Assembly: GCA_025452255.1 (NCBI GenBank)
Contig: CP104974.1
Location: forward strand, 1,179,001 to 1,243,000
Reading direction: 5' to 3'
Origin: Devosia sp. A8/3-2
GTDB taxonomy: Bacteria; Pseudomonadota; Alphaproteobacteria; Rhizobiales; Devosiaceae
DNA: 64,000 nt
The notes under the pieces are model-generated. The model was not told where the DNA came from, searched no databases, and saw nothing but the letters and a program-made list of their open reading frames with translations. Each line of letters starts with the position of its first letter. Position 1 is the stretch's first letter. Below are positions 1-9,789 of this stretch, piece by piece. A program made the position numbers and the translations under genes.

Positions 1-195
1 ACACGGCATGCAGGGCCACGGTCAATTCGATGACGCCTAGGGCCGAGCCCAGATGCCCACCGGTGACCGAGACGGCGTCGATCACTTCGGCGCGCAATTC
101 GTCGGCTACCGGCGCAGTTCGGTGCGCGGCAAAGCGCGCAGATCGGCGGGGGTGTGGACAGTGTCGAGCAATGGTGTCGAGGGGCGGTCGGCCAA
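1..195 (-). CDS. dxs: 1-deoxy-D-xylulose-5-phosphate synthase, N-terminal part (runs off left edge)
   Basis: Condenses pyruvate with glyceraldehyde 3-phosphate to make DXP, the first step of the MEP isoprenoid pathway; cytoplasmic, thiamine diphosphate dependent. Only about the first 65 residues lie here. The minus strand reads a typical DXS start ([17 protein letters not shown]), then, after a one-base loss near 110, the conserved VTGGHLGS stretch and VIELTVALH. Restoring an A there gives CCAGG and the glutamine expected in this family. Start chosen at TTG (195) because GAAGGA lies just upstream and an in-frame stop lies further up. The rest of the gene, with the GDG cofactor motif, is outside the window. 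Confidence 0.85.
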
Positions 196-344
196 GCGGC
201 AATCCTTCGCCAGAAACGGCAATATATGAACTCTTTAGGCCCGCCGCAAAGGCTTTGCAACATGGCCCGCTCGCCACGCTTTATGGGAGCGCGGCGAGCG
301 ATAGGGCCATATCATGCCCGAAATGAGGCTTTTTGGCTGGAGCT

Positions 345-2053
345 TTAGTTGGTGGTGGCTACGGGTGCGACCACGAAGCTGGTGTGGCTGGGCACGGCAG
401 GGAAGTCGCCCGCGCGCAGCGTGGTGACATATTGGCCCATTTCCGTGGCCGGGCTGAAATCGGCCTCGTCATGATCGAAAATCACCGCGAAATGATCCGA
501 GCTTAGTGTGGAGGGCGCGGTGAAGATTTCGGCGACATGTTCGAGATCAGGCGCGATCAGGTCGGGCTTGCGCATGCCGCCGGGCGGGGCGCGATTGGCC
601 AGATGATCGGCCGGGGCAGCGGCGACGGGAGCGCTATTGCTCTGCTCGGCGGCGCCGAAAGTGCCCGAGAAGAAGCCGGCCAGCGCGGCAGTGGCCGGAT
701 CGTCGCCAAGCGATGCTGTCCGCACGCCGGTTGCGGCGGTCAGCGGCGGCAGGATGGGCTGGCGATCGACCGGCTGGGGCGGCACTGCTGCGGTGACGGT
801 GGTATCGCGCTCGATGATCATTTCGAGAGCCCGCTGTGAATCGGGGGTCTGCGGCATGGGCGGCATATAGGCGGTGACCGATTCAGACGGCTCCGACATG
901 ATGAGGCGCGGCTGGGGCACGGGGGCGGTAAATGCCGCGAGCGCAGTGACGGCATCGCCCGAGGGCAGGGCCGCGGCAGTGGCCACGCGCAGGGTTTCCG
1001 ACTTCATGACTGGCATGGGCGCAGTCGTATCGGGCAGCAATTCGGCCGCGTCGAGCGGCAGCTGCCGCGTGTCGAGAAGGGAATAGGAATGGCGCCGGGC
1101 GCTGCCTGTTGCGGCGCGATATCGGCGACAGCCACGGCGGCGGGAGCGCCACCCAGATCGGCCGGGCGCATCATGGGCATGGGCGCGGCGCTGGGAGTTG
1201 CGGTCTGCTGGGGCGCAACGGCGGCCATCTGCACGGGCGCAGAAGCCTGAGCAGGTGCCGGCTGGCTGTCATTGCCGCCAAAGAACATGTCCATCAGCGT
1301 GCGGCCGCTGCCGCTATTGCTGGCGACGCGGGTGCCCGAATTGCTGCCGCCATTGCACGGATAGGCGTGGCATTGCTTCCATTCGGCCGGGGCCACCTGA
1401 TAGCCCTCCTGCGATAGCGGCTTGCCATCGGTGGGCAGGTGCATGGTGCGCCCGTCGGGGAAGATTTCCTTGAGCTGGGCACGGGTCATGCGCGGCCGAG
1501 CGCGAACCGAGCCGGTATCGAGATGCACGAAGGGACTACCCGAGGTGGGATAGAAGCCGACGCCGCCGACCTGCTTGCGCATGGCCACGGCACGCAGCTT
1601 GGAGAGCGGAACGCCCGGAATGAAGAAATCCATGGCATGGCCCTTGGTGTGCTGGGAATTCTCAGCAACACCGGACGAGCTGGCCCGCAGCATTTCATTG
1701 GTCTTGGGGGAGCGATAGGCGGAGACCACGTTGATGGGTTGGGTGGCGCCCACTTCCCGGTAGACTTCCCAGACCAGATCGAACAGGCGCGGATCCATGC
1801 GCGCGGGTTCGTTGCGACGCCAGTCGCGCAGGAAATAATTCAGCTCGTTGAGACCGGACTGCACATATTGCCCATTGCGCTTGAAGACGATGCGCGCCGT
1901 CTCCTTGGTATGGGTATAATACAAATAGATCGCGCGTTCGCTCGCTGCCTGCGCTGGAATAACGGCCTGCGGCAGGATCACGGTAATGCTCATAAGGGCG
2001 GCCACGAAGGCGCGCACGATATGGTGCCGTATCAAAAGGTAAGTCCCCGTCAC
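345..2053 (-). CDS. Secreted DUF882 / peptidase M15-like cell-wall protein
   Basis: Probable periplasmic murein peptidase-like protein of the YcbK/DUF882 group. Residues 1-37 look like a signal peptide ending AQA. The DUF882 domain follows (about 40-190) with the M15-like zinc motifs: SAYRSPKTN, SQHTKGHAMDFF (His and Asp ligands) and FVHLDTG (His). The rest is a long Ala/Pro/Met-rich, low-complexity tail with no domain I recognise. A one-base loss near 1078 splits it; the frame resumes as LLPDTTAPMPVMKSETLR and runs to TAA at 345. The start is a GTG without a clear ribosome site, so the N-terminus is uncertain. Same strand as the L,D-transpeptidase upstream, consistent with a cell-wall pair but with its own 200-base leader. 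Confidence 0.82.
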
Positions 2054-2093
2054 GCCAAACTCTGCCCGGTTGATTGCCAGTTGTCGTCCGACA

Positions 2094-2128
2094 TTAGCGT
2101 CAAAATCGCTCGATTTTATTAACGCTAA
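2094..2128. repeat. Inverted repeat in the leader of the DUF882 gene
   Basis: Nested inverted repeat about 40 bases before the DUF882 start: outer arms TTAGCGT and ACGCTAA, inner arms AAAATCG and CGATTTT. It could be an operator or an mRNA hairpin in the 5' leader; function is inferred only from position. The rest of 2054-2254 shows nothing else recognisable. Confidence 0.5.
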
Positions 2129-2254
2129 CGAGATGTCAAATGGCCCGCAGTCCGGACCCCTTCACGGCAGTGTTATTACGGGGAAAAACCGGCTGAACCA
2201 AGGCGAAATTGTAAAGCGGGGGTTAAGGGGCCGGCAGGAGCCACCCCCGCTGCG

Positions 2255-3948
2255 CTACTTAGGGGAGAGCGTGGTGTCGGCCGGCGCCGCGTCGGCAATC
2301 ACCGGGGCGGCCACATCGCCCGTGCCCAGCGCCTTGATCAGCTTGGCATTGTGCCCATAGACGTCGGCATAGGAGCGCAATTCGCCATCGGCGCCGACGC
2401 GCAGGGTGAAATAGGCCAGATGCACGGGCACCTGCTGTTCCGGGTTTACCCAGCGCTCGGACGAGCCGAACATGGCCTCGAGCGAAGCGCGGTCGATATT
2501 GGGTTCATTGGCGGTGAGTGCGGCCGCAAATTCCATCGGGTTCTGCACGCGCACGCAGCCATGGCTGGCGGCCCGGAAGGCGCGGCCGAACAGGCCCTTG
2601 GACGGGGTGTCGTGCAGATAGACATCGTGTTTGTTGGGAAACAGGAACTTGATCTGGCCCAGCGAATTGCTAGGGCCCGGCTTCTGCCGCACGCGGAAGG
2701 GGAACGTCTCGCCCACGGCGGCCCAATTGACCTGATAGGCGCTGACCACATTGCCCTGATAGATCAATTCCATGTTCTGGCTGGCAATATAGCCCGGATT
2801 GCCGCGCGTCTTGGGGGCGATCTCGTTCTTGATGATCGAGGAGGGCACGTTCCAATAGGGATTGACCACGATGTGGCGGATATTGTCCGAGAAAACCGGG
2901 GTCTGGTGCTTGGTACTGCCCACCACGACGCGAGTGGCATAGGTTTCCTGCCCATCGCGATTGATGGTGAGGCGGTATTCGGGAATGTTGACGAAGACGT
3001 TGAACTTGCCAAGATCGCGCGGCATCCAGCGCCAGCGTTCCATATTGGCCAGAATGTCCTCGTGGGTCACCGGCGCGCCGCCATTGAGCGCGGTGAGCGT
3101 GGCCGGACCCATGACGCCATCGTCTTCCAGACCCGCGCCGGCCCGGAAGGTCTTGATCGCGGCAATCAGCGCCTCATCGTAGACAAGGCCATCGACCGCC
3201 GGCAGTTGCAGGCGCTGGCGCAAAGCGGGCACGCGCGGATCGCTCATGCCGGGCTTGAGGGTCGCTCCATTGGCGATACTGATTGGCCGCTCGGTCTGCG
3301 TCGCGTCGAAAGTTGCCAGCCGCGCCTTGAGGGCGAGAAATTCAGGATGAGTCGGCTCTGAGCTCGCCGAGCACGGCCGCCGGATCATCGCTCGTGGCCA
3401 ATTCCAGCATCAATGCGGATTGGTCGAGCTGCTTGGGCTGGATATCGAGATTGGCATCGATCGAGAGCGGCTCGACGCGGCCGGTATAGATATGGGTGGC
3501 ATAGCGCGTGGTGGCCGCCGAAAAGGCGGTTTCAAGCGCAGCCAGCTTGGCCGGATCATTGCTGACCGCGGTGATATCGAGCGCTGGCGTCAAATAATCG
3601 GAAGGGCGCAAGCCTTCGCTGGCGGCGGCGCCAAAGAGCTTCATGATCTTCTGCGCGGCGGGGAATAGGCCACGGCGCCATCGGCACCCCGGGCCAGCCA
3701 GATCGGTTCTGAAATGGCGCGCCATAGAAGAAATAAAGCTTTTGCGCCTCGCGATAGGCGAGGGAATTCTTGGGCGCACTGTAGTAAGTGGCTGCGAGTC
3801 CGGACTTGATGGTCCCGGCAAGATCCGATTGAGCCGGCGCAATCACCACCGGCGTGACCGCCGGGCTCGCCATGTCTCGGGCCGCGACGGGCAAAGCAAG
3901 ACCCGCACCGGCAAGAGCGGCGAGCAAACCAACCAAAATCCTGTTCAT
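2255..3948 (-). CDS. YcbB-type L,D-transpeptidase (YkuD domain) with peptidoglycan-binding domain
   Basis: Makes 3-3 cross-links in peptidoglycan in the periplasm. Signal peptide at residues 1-23 (MNRILVGLLAALAGAG...), then the family's N-terminal helical domain (EGLRPSDYL), a PG_binding_1-like segment (SDPRVPALRQRLQLP ... GVMGPATLTALNG), then YkuD with VFVNIPEYRL, TPVFSD and the catalytic SHGCVRV motif. About 560 residues, normal for YcbB/LdtD. At least three breaks (near 3359, 3682 and 3710-3724) disturb the frame; correcting them gives ARHFEPIWLARG and VLGELEPTHPEF. ATG at 3948 is chosen because GGAG sits seven bases upstream. Transcribed toward the DUF882 gene. Confidence 0.88.
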
Positions 3949-4040
3949 GCGAGCTCCATGCACGGCAACGCGAGGCCGCGCCTAGACCCGATTCGGTAGG
4001 CTGCGGGGTATTACGAGCAATAACTTGCAAACCTTAACGG

Positions 4041-4052
4041 GAGCAATTGCTC
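4041..4052. promoter_or_regulatory. Perfect 12-base palindrome upstream of the L,D-transpeptidase
   Basis: GAGCAATTGCTC lies about 95 bases before the transpeptidase start in the 3949-4121 intergenic gap. Similar half sites (GCAATAAC, GTGAGCAG) lie nearby. It may be an operator, but nothing identifies the binding protein. Confidence 0.3.
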
Positions 4053-4121
4053 GCAAAGTTGTGAGCAGGTTTTGTGGCACGGGAGCAACGTGTGTAGGCC
4101 TGCAGGGGACGATAGCCGCAG

Positions 4122-4862
4122 CTAGCGCAGATACAACCCGCCATTGACGTCCGGGATGACGCCCGTCAGGTAGGAGGCGGCGTCCGAGGCCGGTAGACCG
4201 CTGCGGCGGCAATGTCCTCGACGCTGGCCAAACGGCCCAGAGGCACACGGGCCTCGAGGGCTTTCACGCCCTCGGCGCCGTGGGTAGCGTAGAGCATGTC
4301 GGTTTCCACAAGGCCCGGGGCGATGGCATTGACCGTGATGCCCATGGGCGCGGCCGTGCGCGCCAGTGTGCGGGTAAAGCCGTGGATGCCGCTTTTGGAG
4401 ACGCCGTAATGCAAGTGTCCCTTGAGCGCGCCCTGATGGCCAACCATCGAGCCCAGCTGAATAATGCGTCCACCCGGGCGATGTTGCATGCGCTGCATGG
4501 CGCTGCGCGAGCAGAGAAACGCACTGGTCAGATTGGCGGCCGAGATTTCGTTCCAACTGTCTAGCGACATATCGAAAATGGTCTCCGGCCGGGCGGCCCC
4601 TGCATTGTTGACCGGGATGTCGAGAGTGACCTGCGCTTCGTCCAGCGCTGTGAACAGGGCCTCCACCGGCCCTTCCCGGGTCAGGTCGGCCGTGAAAATC
4701 AACGCGTCCGGCAGGCCAAGCTCTTCGAGGGCACGCTGGCTGGACGGTAGATCGACCGAGATCAAGCGCGCCCGCAGCATGCAGCGCCCGAGCGATGCCC
4801 GCCCCGATGCCGCGTGCGGCACCGGTGACAAGAGCGGTTTTTCCATCCAGTCGGAAGTTCAT
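4122..4862 (-). CDS. Short-chain dehydrogenase/reductase of the TRAP sugar-acid locus
   Basis: Classical SDR of about 245 residues; probably an NAD(P)-dependent sugar, polyol or sugar-acid dehydrogenase in the cytoplasm. Visible motifs: Rossmann TGAARGIG near residue 13, NNAGAARPE, the active-site serine in IQLGSMVG, YGVSK (Tyr-x-x-x-Lys), IAPGLVETDM, and the C-terminal DVNGGLYLR. Two breaks (near 4192, where CCTGG appears to have lost T, and near 4783, a lost CG) split it. Its ATG overlaps the stop of the TRAP large permease (ATGA), so it is the last gene of the dctP-Q-M operon and likely oxidises or reduces the imported acid or a product of it. Confidence 0.85.
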   Translation of the reverse strand: MNFRLDGKTALVTGAARGIGAGIARALHAAGALDLGRSTVQPACPRRAWPAGRVDFHGRPDPGRAGGGPVHSAGRSAGHSRHPGQQCRGRPAGDHFRYVARQLERNLGRQSDQCVSLLAQRHAAHATSPGWTHYSAGLDGWPSGRAQGTLALRRLQKRHPRLYPHTGAHGRAHGHHGQCHRPGPCGNRHALRYPRRRGRESPRGPCASGPFGQRRGHCRRSGLPASDAASYLTGVIPDVNGGLYLR

Positions 4863-6142
4863 TTCATCACCGATGGTAGCCACAGCGTCAGCGGTGGCCA
4901 GAAGGCGGCAATGATCGGCACCGGGGTGAGCACGCCGCACAGGATCCAGACCAGCCGGCCCTCGACCATATGCTTAACCCCGCCCGCCGTTTTGGCGACA
5001 TAGAGCAGCACACCCACTGGTGGGGTAATGCCGCCCACCATGACGCAGAGGATGACGATAAGCGCCAATTGGATTTGATCGACGCCCAGCGCTCCGGCGA
5101 CCGGGGCCATTACTGGCACCGGGATGATCAGGATGGCGAGGCCATCGAGTGCGAGGCCAAGCAGCGTAACGATGACGATGACGACCAGCATCATCACCAC
5201 GGCGCTGCTGGAGACCGCCTGGATGGCCGATACCGGGGCCGTGGGAAACTGGTCGATGGCCAGAATCCACGACAGGATGGATGCCGGAGCGATGACCAAT
5301 AGAATGGCCGCGCTGGACATGGCGGCATTGCTGAACGCCTTGTAGAGGCGCGCCGTGGTCAGGTCCCGGTAGATCAGCGCCGGGATCATGGCGAAGAGAG
5401 CGGCGATCGCACCGGCCTCGGTGGCGGTAAAGGCCCCCACCGCAATACCGCGGAAAATCACCAGCGGCAGCAGCAGGGGCAGGGCGGCTCGGCGGAATGC
5501 CCGCCATAGTTCGCCCTTTTGTCGCGCTGGCGACGCCGGAAAGCCCATGCGGTGGGCTATGATCGAGCTTGTGATCATCAATGCCGCCGCGATCAGCAGA
5601 CCGGGCAGAATGCCGGCGAGGAACAGGCTGGCAATGGAGACGCCGCTAACCATGGTGGCATAGACGATCATGATGATACTGGGCGGAATGATCGGCCCCA
5701 TCGTGGCGGCGGAGGCGGCTATGGCGACAGCAAACTCGTCGCCATAGCCGGCCCTGCGCATCGATGGCACCATCACCTTGCCCAAGGTCGCGGCATCGGC
5801 CATTGCCGAGCCGGAAATGCCTGACATGAAGACGCTGGCGAGGATGGTGACATGGGCCAGCCCGCCGCGCAGGCGGCCGACCAGCACCGTCGCCAGATCG
5901 ATCAGCCGTTGTGTAATCGAACTCGAACCCATCAACTCCCCGCCCGGGATGAACAGGGGAATGGCGAGCAGAGTGAAGCTGTCGAGCGAAGCGACCATGC
6001 GCTGGGCCACTATATCAGCAGGCACCCTTCCATCAATCAGGATGGCCAGCAGCGGCCCAAGGGTCATGGCGATGGCCACCGGTACGTTGAGGACCAGCAG
6101 CGCGGCAAAGGTCAGGAAAACGATGAGGGTGATGACGGTCAC
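4859..6142 (-). CDS. dctM: TRAP transporter large permease (DctM family)
   Basis: Large membrane subunit of a tripartite ATP-independent periplasmic transporter, which imports carboxylates or sugar acids using the sodium gradient. 427 residues in one unbroken frame with about a dozen hydrophobic helices, typical DctM length. Family-typical segments include the N-terminal LNVPVAIAMTLGP, IPLFIPGGELM and GGITPPVGVLLY. It overlaps dctQ by four bases upstream and the SDR downstream, so the three are translationally coupled. The substrate cannot be read from the sequence; the enolase-superfamily enzyme across the divergent promoter suggests an aldonate or aldarate. Confidence 0.93.
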   Translation of the reverse strand: MTVITLIVFLTFAALLVLNVPVAIAMTLGPLLAILIDGRVPADIVAQRMVASLDSFTLLAIPLFIPGGELMGSSSITQRLIDLATVLVGRLRGGLAHVTILASVFMSGISGSAMADAATLGKVMVPSMRRAGYGDEFAVAIAASAATMGPIIPPSIIMIVYATMVSGVSIASLFLAGILPGLLIAAALMITSSIIAHRMGFPASPARQKGELWRAFRRAALPLLLPLVIFRGIAVGAFTATEAGAIAALFAMIPALIYRDLTTARLYKAFSNAAMSSAAILLVIAPASILSWILAIDQFPTAPVSAIQAVSSSAVVMMLVVIVIVTLLGLALDGLAILIIPVPVMAPVAGALGVDQIQLALIVILCVMVGGITPPVGVLLYVAKTAGGVKHMVEGRLVWILCGVLTPVPIIAAFWPPLTLWLPSVMK

Positions 6143-6654
6143 AGCTGCAACTCCTCGTGCTGCCGGTCGACGCCGGATGTTGGGTCGGAGAACGACACCA
6201 GCAACCGCACCAGCGCATAGAGGGCCAGGATGGCGGCGCCGACGGGCAGCGCGCCGGAAATCCAGCCGGTGGAAATTTCGAGCGCCGCGGTATGGGCGTC
6301 GGCGGTTCGGACCGTGAAGCTCGTTCCGACCAGCACCATGGCTATCGCGAAGGCGAGGATGATCACGTCGCCCAGCCGGTAGAGCCAGAGCTTGGCGGTG
6401 AAGGCGAGGCGGTTTGCCAGATAGTCCACACTGTAATGGAGGCCCTGCTTGAGCGCCGGCCCCATCAACAGGAAGGCCATCCAGACCAGCAGGTTGCGCG
6501 CTACCTCCTCGGTCCAGACCATCGGGATGCCGAAGACATAGCGGATCAGCACCTGCAGCACCGCGACGCCAAAGACCAGCGCCATCAGCACGACGCCAAG
6601 ATGGCGCAGCACTGCATCGAGCCCATCAATGGCCCGGGTCAATATTTTGATCAT
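6139..6654 (-). CDS. dctQ: TRAP transporter small permease (DctQ family)
   Basis: Small four-helix membrane subunit of the TRAP system, partner of DctM. 171 residues, intact. Helices at roughly 17-37, 50-70, 90-110 and 130-150; the conserved FGIPMVWTEEVARNLLVWMAFLLMG segment (region 40-65, with the WxEE signature) marks DctQ. Preceded by AAAGGACGAAC before the ATG and separated from dctP by a 46-base gap that holds a GC-rich hairpin. Confidence 0.92.
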   Translation of the reverse strand: MIKILTRAIDGLDAVLRHLGVVLMALVFGVAVLQVLIRYVFGIPMVWTEEVARNLLVWMAFLLMGPALKQGLHYSVDYLANRLAFTAKLWLYRLGDVIILAFAIAMVLVGTSFTVRTADAHTAALEISTGWISGALPVGAAILALYALVRLLVSFSDPTSGVDRQHEELQL

Positions 6655-6671
6655 GTTCGTCCTTTCGAGAC

Positions 6672-6693
6672 GGCGGCAGCCGGAGCTGCCGCC
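6672..6693 (-). terminator. Intra-operon hairpin after dctP
   Basis: Perfect nine-base stem GGCGGCAGC / GCTGCCGCC with loop CGGA, between the stop of dctP and the start of dctQ. There is no T tract, so a 3'-end stabiliser or leaky attenuator is more likely than a full terminator. It matches hairpins after the other four binding-protein genes in this window. Confidence 0.6.
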
Positions 6694-6700
6694 TTGAGCC

Positions 6701-7706
6701 TCAGGCCGCTCGGATTTGGGCGACCGAGTCGTTGGCGCCGTCGGCCTTCTCGGTTAGGCGGCCCCAGACGGGTTCAACGGCTTTACGCAGCGCTGCCCGG
6801 TCGATGGCGATAAGCTCGATCCCCTTCTCCGTCAGCGAGGTCGTGGCGGCGGCATTGGCCGTTTTCATCGCTTCGCGTTCCCAAACCGTCGCACTGGCAA
6901 TGGCTTCTTCGATCATGGCCTGCTGCTGTGGGGTTAAACCGGTCCAGAAGCTCTCGGAGACGATTGGTGCACCGACCGTATTGATGTGCTGCGTCTCGGT
7001 CACATAGCGGCCCACTTCGTAAAGCTTGGTGCTGACCATGCCCTCTGGCGTGGTTTCGATGCCGTCCACCGAGCCCGTTTTCATGGCCGGATAGACTTCG
7101 CCCCACGGCACCGGCACGGGGGTGGCCCCGAGCGCCTTGAACATTTCTGACGAAGCTGGCGGTCTCGGGCGAACGGAACTTGAGGCCGGCAAAGTCGGCA
7201 ATGCTGGCCACGGGCTTGTCGATCGTCATCATGTTGCGGAAGCCGATATGGAGCCAGGACAGCGGCCGCAGCCCCCGGCTGGCAATCAGCGCCTCGCTCA
7301 AGGTTTTCGTCACCGGACCATCGATGACAGCTTCGACATGGGCCCAATCGTGGAACACGAATGGCAGGTCCATCACGGCAAACTGCGGCACCAGATTGGA
7401 CAGATACGGCGGATCGCCGAGACACATTTGCAGGGTGCCGAGCTTGACCTGCTCGAGCAATTCCCGCTGGCTGCCGAGTTGGGCCGCCGGATAGTGGCGC
7501 ACCGTGATCGCGCCATTGCTCACGGTTTCGACGGCGCTCTTAAACTGCAAAACGGTATTGCTCAGCACCGAGCCGACGGCGTTGTGGTCGCCGAAATTGA
7601 TCACGATCGCATCAGCAGCGCACGACACATACGGCATTGCGAGCATGCCGGCAGCAGCACCCGCACCCAGCTGCAAGGCCTTGCGGCGGGACATGGAAAT
7701 AGACAT
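6701..7706 (-). CDS. dctP: TRAP transporter periplasmic substrate-binding protein (DctP family)
   Basis: Periplasmic receptor that captures the acid substrate and delivers it to DctQM. About 334 residues. N-terminus MSISMSRRKALQLGAGAAAG is a Tat-like or Sec signal ending SCA. DctP features: GDHNAVGSVLSN near residue 40, AQLGSQRELLEQVKLGTLQM, the conserved Arg region GLKFRSP, and GSVDGIETTPE. One extra base near 7148 (TTCTG for TTCG) breaks the frame between ASFV and EMFKALGATPVPVPW. ATG at 7706 is chosen because AGGAGGAG lies seven bases upstream. First gene of the TRAP-SDR operon, transcribed away from the GntR gene. Confidence 0.9.
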
Positions 7707-7776
7707 GGCAGGACTCCTCCTCTGAACCCATCTGAAGCGCCGCCTTTCCTCCCGACGGTGCCACTGCGTTAAACTG

Positions 7777-7820
7777 TATATTTGATCACATTTCAAGAAG
7801 GAATATATTTGATCAGATTT
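7777..7820. promoter_or_regulatory. Directly repeated operator-like sites between TRAP operon and GntR gene
   Basis: Two 17-base copies of TATATTTGATCA(C/G)ATTT at 7777-7793 and 7804-7820, differing at one base and spaced 27 bases start to start; each contains the palindrome TGATCA. They sit in the divergent control region of dctP and the GntR gene, so they are good candidates for the GntR operator pair. Binding is inferred from position and repetition. Confidence 0.6.
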
Positions 7821-7898
7821 TTGGGCTGTGTTAGGTGCTGTCTAACGGCGGCACTTAGGTGAGGGTGCGGCGCATGACGTTTAGGAACGGAGCGGTGG

Positions 7899-8579
7899 AT
7901 GGCGGGTCTCGTGGATAGAAAAGCCTCGATGTCGGAAACAACGACACAGCGGGTCAAAGCCTCGATACGGCTGGATATCTCGGTCGGCGTGCTGCCGCCG
8001 GGCTCCCGGATCAAGTTGCAGGAACTGACCGATCGCTATGAGATTAGCGCCATTCCGATCCGCGAGGCGGTGCGCAGATTGGCCGGCGAAGGTCTGGTGG
8101 AACTCCACGCCCATAAAGGCGCGGTGGTGCGCAGGGTGGACATTCGCTTCGTGCGCAACATGTACGATATCCGCTCGGCGCTGGAGCAAATGCTGGTGTC
8201 ATTGGCTGTAGGGCGCTCGGGCGACGATGACATCGAGGCGATCAGGACCGCTGCTGCTGACTATGAAACGGCCAGCGGCGCTAACGACGTCCAGGAAATG
8301 CTAGCCGCCAATGCCGAGCTGCACCGGACCATCAACGCGGCCGCTGACAATCCGGAGGCATTGCGCATTCTGGAGCAGGGGTGGGAACTGGTTCTGGCCC
8401 TGCGGTTTCGCTTCGGCTTTGGTGCCGACCGGATCACCACGATCATCGAAGAGCATCGCTTACTGGTCGATGCCCTCGCGCGCCGCTCTGCCGCCGATGC
8501 CGTGGCTATCACGCGCGAGCATTGCGACAGCGCCTGCCACGACCTCGTGCAGCAAATGAAAAAAGCAGACATTCAATGA
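7899..8579 (+). CDS. GntR-family transcriptional regulator, FCD (FadR) subgroup
   Basis: DNA-binding regulator, probably responding to the imported sugar acid or its product. Intact, 226 residues. Winged helix at about 15-80, with PPGSRIKLQELTDRYEISAI and IREAVRRLAGEGLVE, then an all-helical FCD domain with metal/ligand-type residues (AELHRTIN, HRLLVDAL, REHCDSACHDL). ATG at 7899 has GGAG upstream; ATG at 7929 is an alternative. Its TGA overlaps the ATG of the dehydratase gene, so regulator and enzyme are co-transcribed opposite the TRAP operon, with the repeated TGATCA sites between them. Confidence 0.9.
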   Translation: MAGLVDRKASMSETTTQRVKASIRLDISVGVLPPGSRIKLQELTDRYEISAIPIREAVRRLAGEGLVELHAHKGAVVRRVDIRFVRNMYDIRSALEQMLVSLAVGRSGDDDIEAIRTAAADYETASGANDVQEMLAANAELHRTINAAADNPEALRILEQGWELVLALRFRFGFGADRITTIIEEHRLLVDALARRSAADAVAITREHCDSACHDLVQQMKKADIQ

Positions 8580-9788
8580 AGATCGAGACGGTCAGGACCT
8601 TCGTGGTTGATGCCTATCGCGCCAATTACGTGTTCGTGAAAATCATCGCGGACAATGGCTCCTATGGGGTGGGCGAGGGCACGGTCGAGCACCGCGAACA
8701 GGCTGTTGCACACGCCATCTCCGAGTTTGAGCCGCAACTGCTCGGGCGCGATCCCTTCTGCCACCGACGCCATTGTCGAACAGCTCAGCCGCGACAGCTA
8801 TTGGCGCACCGGCGTGGTCATTCGCAGCGCCATCGCTGCCATTGAAGCCGCGCTGCTCGACCTCAAGGGCAAGGCGCTTGGCGTGCCGGTTTATGAGCTG
8901 CTTGGGGGCAAGCAGCGCGACAGCGTGCCCGTCTATGGCAATGCTCGGTTTGCCGGCGCCCGTACCGCCGACGAATTCGCCGAAAAGGCCCGCACCATTG
9001 TCGGTCAGGGCTGGCGCGCTCAAATGGGACCCTTTCGGGCAGAATTATCTGCGCCTCGAGCGGCACGAGCGGATGCGTGCCATCGGCATTGTGGAAGCGG
9101 TGCGCGATGCGGTCGGTCCCGACGTCGAACTGATGATCGAAGGTCACGGCCGGTTCTGATGTTACGACGGCGATTTCGGTGGCCAAGGATCTGGCGCCGT
9201 TCCGCCCTTACTGGTTCGAAGAACCTATTCCGCCTGAGTCCATTCCAGCCACGGCGGATGTCCGTTCCAAATCACCGGTGCCGATCGCGGCAGGCGAGCG
9301 GTATTATGAAATTCAGCGCTTTCAAGAGCTGATTGCCGCCCACGCGGTGGATTATCTGCAGCCCGACGTCAGTCACGTCGGCGGCTCGGCTGAAGCCAAG
9401 CGGATTGCCGCCATCGCGCATGCCCAATATGTGCCGATCTGCCCACACAATCCTCTGGGTCCCATTGCCAACGCCATGACGCTGCACGTGGCCGCCGCGA
9501 CTGCCAATTTTGCTCGGCTCGAGACCATGGTTTCCGACGTATCCCGGCGGTCGGAGATCGTGCGCGAACATGTGGTGATCAAGGACGGGCGCATGATAAT
9601 CCCGACCGCGCCGGGCCCGGGTATCGATATCGACGAGGAAGCCTGCGCGGCCCATCCCCCGGGCCGATATGCGCTTCTGACACTATAACGGCAACCTGAC
9701 CAACATCCGACCGGCCGCCACGCGGCCATTCTATGTGGCGGACTCGGCAGGCCAAGAGTTGGATCTGCCACCGGCGTGCCGATACTAG
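8576..9788 (+). CDS. Mandelate racemase/muconate lactonizing (enolase superfamily) enzyme, galactonate-dehydratase-like
   Basis: Probably dehydrates or isomerises a sugar acid imported by the adjacent TRAP system. About 400 residues. Enolase-superfamily landmarks: N-terminal MKIETVRTFVVDAY, catalytic-loop lysine in LKWDPFG, metal ligands in LMIEGHGRF, YWFEEP and AAGERYY, and the base His in PHNPLGPIANA. The PHNPLGPI and EGHGRF forms resemble the galactonate/gluconate dehydratase branch; the exact substrate is uncertain. Four breaks: extra T at about 8759, 9157 and 9678 (TTCTG for TTCG) and a lost CG near 9030. Correcting 9678 removes an early stop and restores the typical C-terminus HYNGNLTNIRPA, ending at 9788. 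Confidence 0.85.
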
Positions 9789-9789
9789 T

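Noticed and set aside
2351..3361. Long open frames antisense to the L,D-transpeptidase and other genes
   Set aside because: They are typical shadows of GC-rich genes: low-complexity Gly/Ala/His/Arg composition, no domains, no ribosome sites.
9157..9159. In-frame TGA in the enolase-superfamily gene as a possible selenocysteine or recoded stop
   Set aside because: The TGA arises from an extra T (TTCTGAT for TTCGAT); the corrected reading FDV is family-typical, and no SECIS-like structure was evident.
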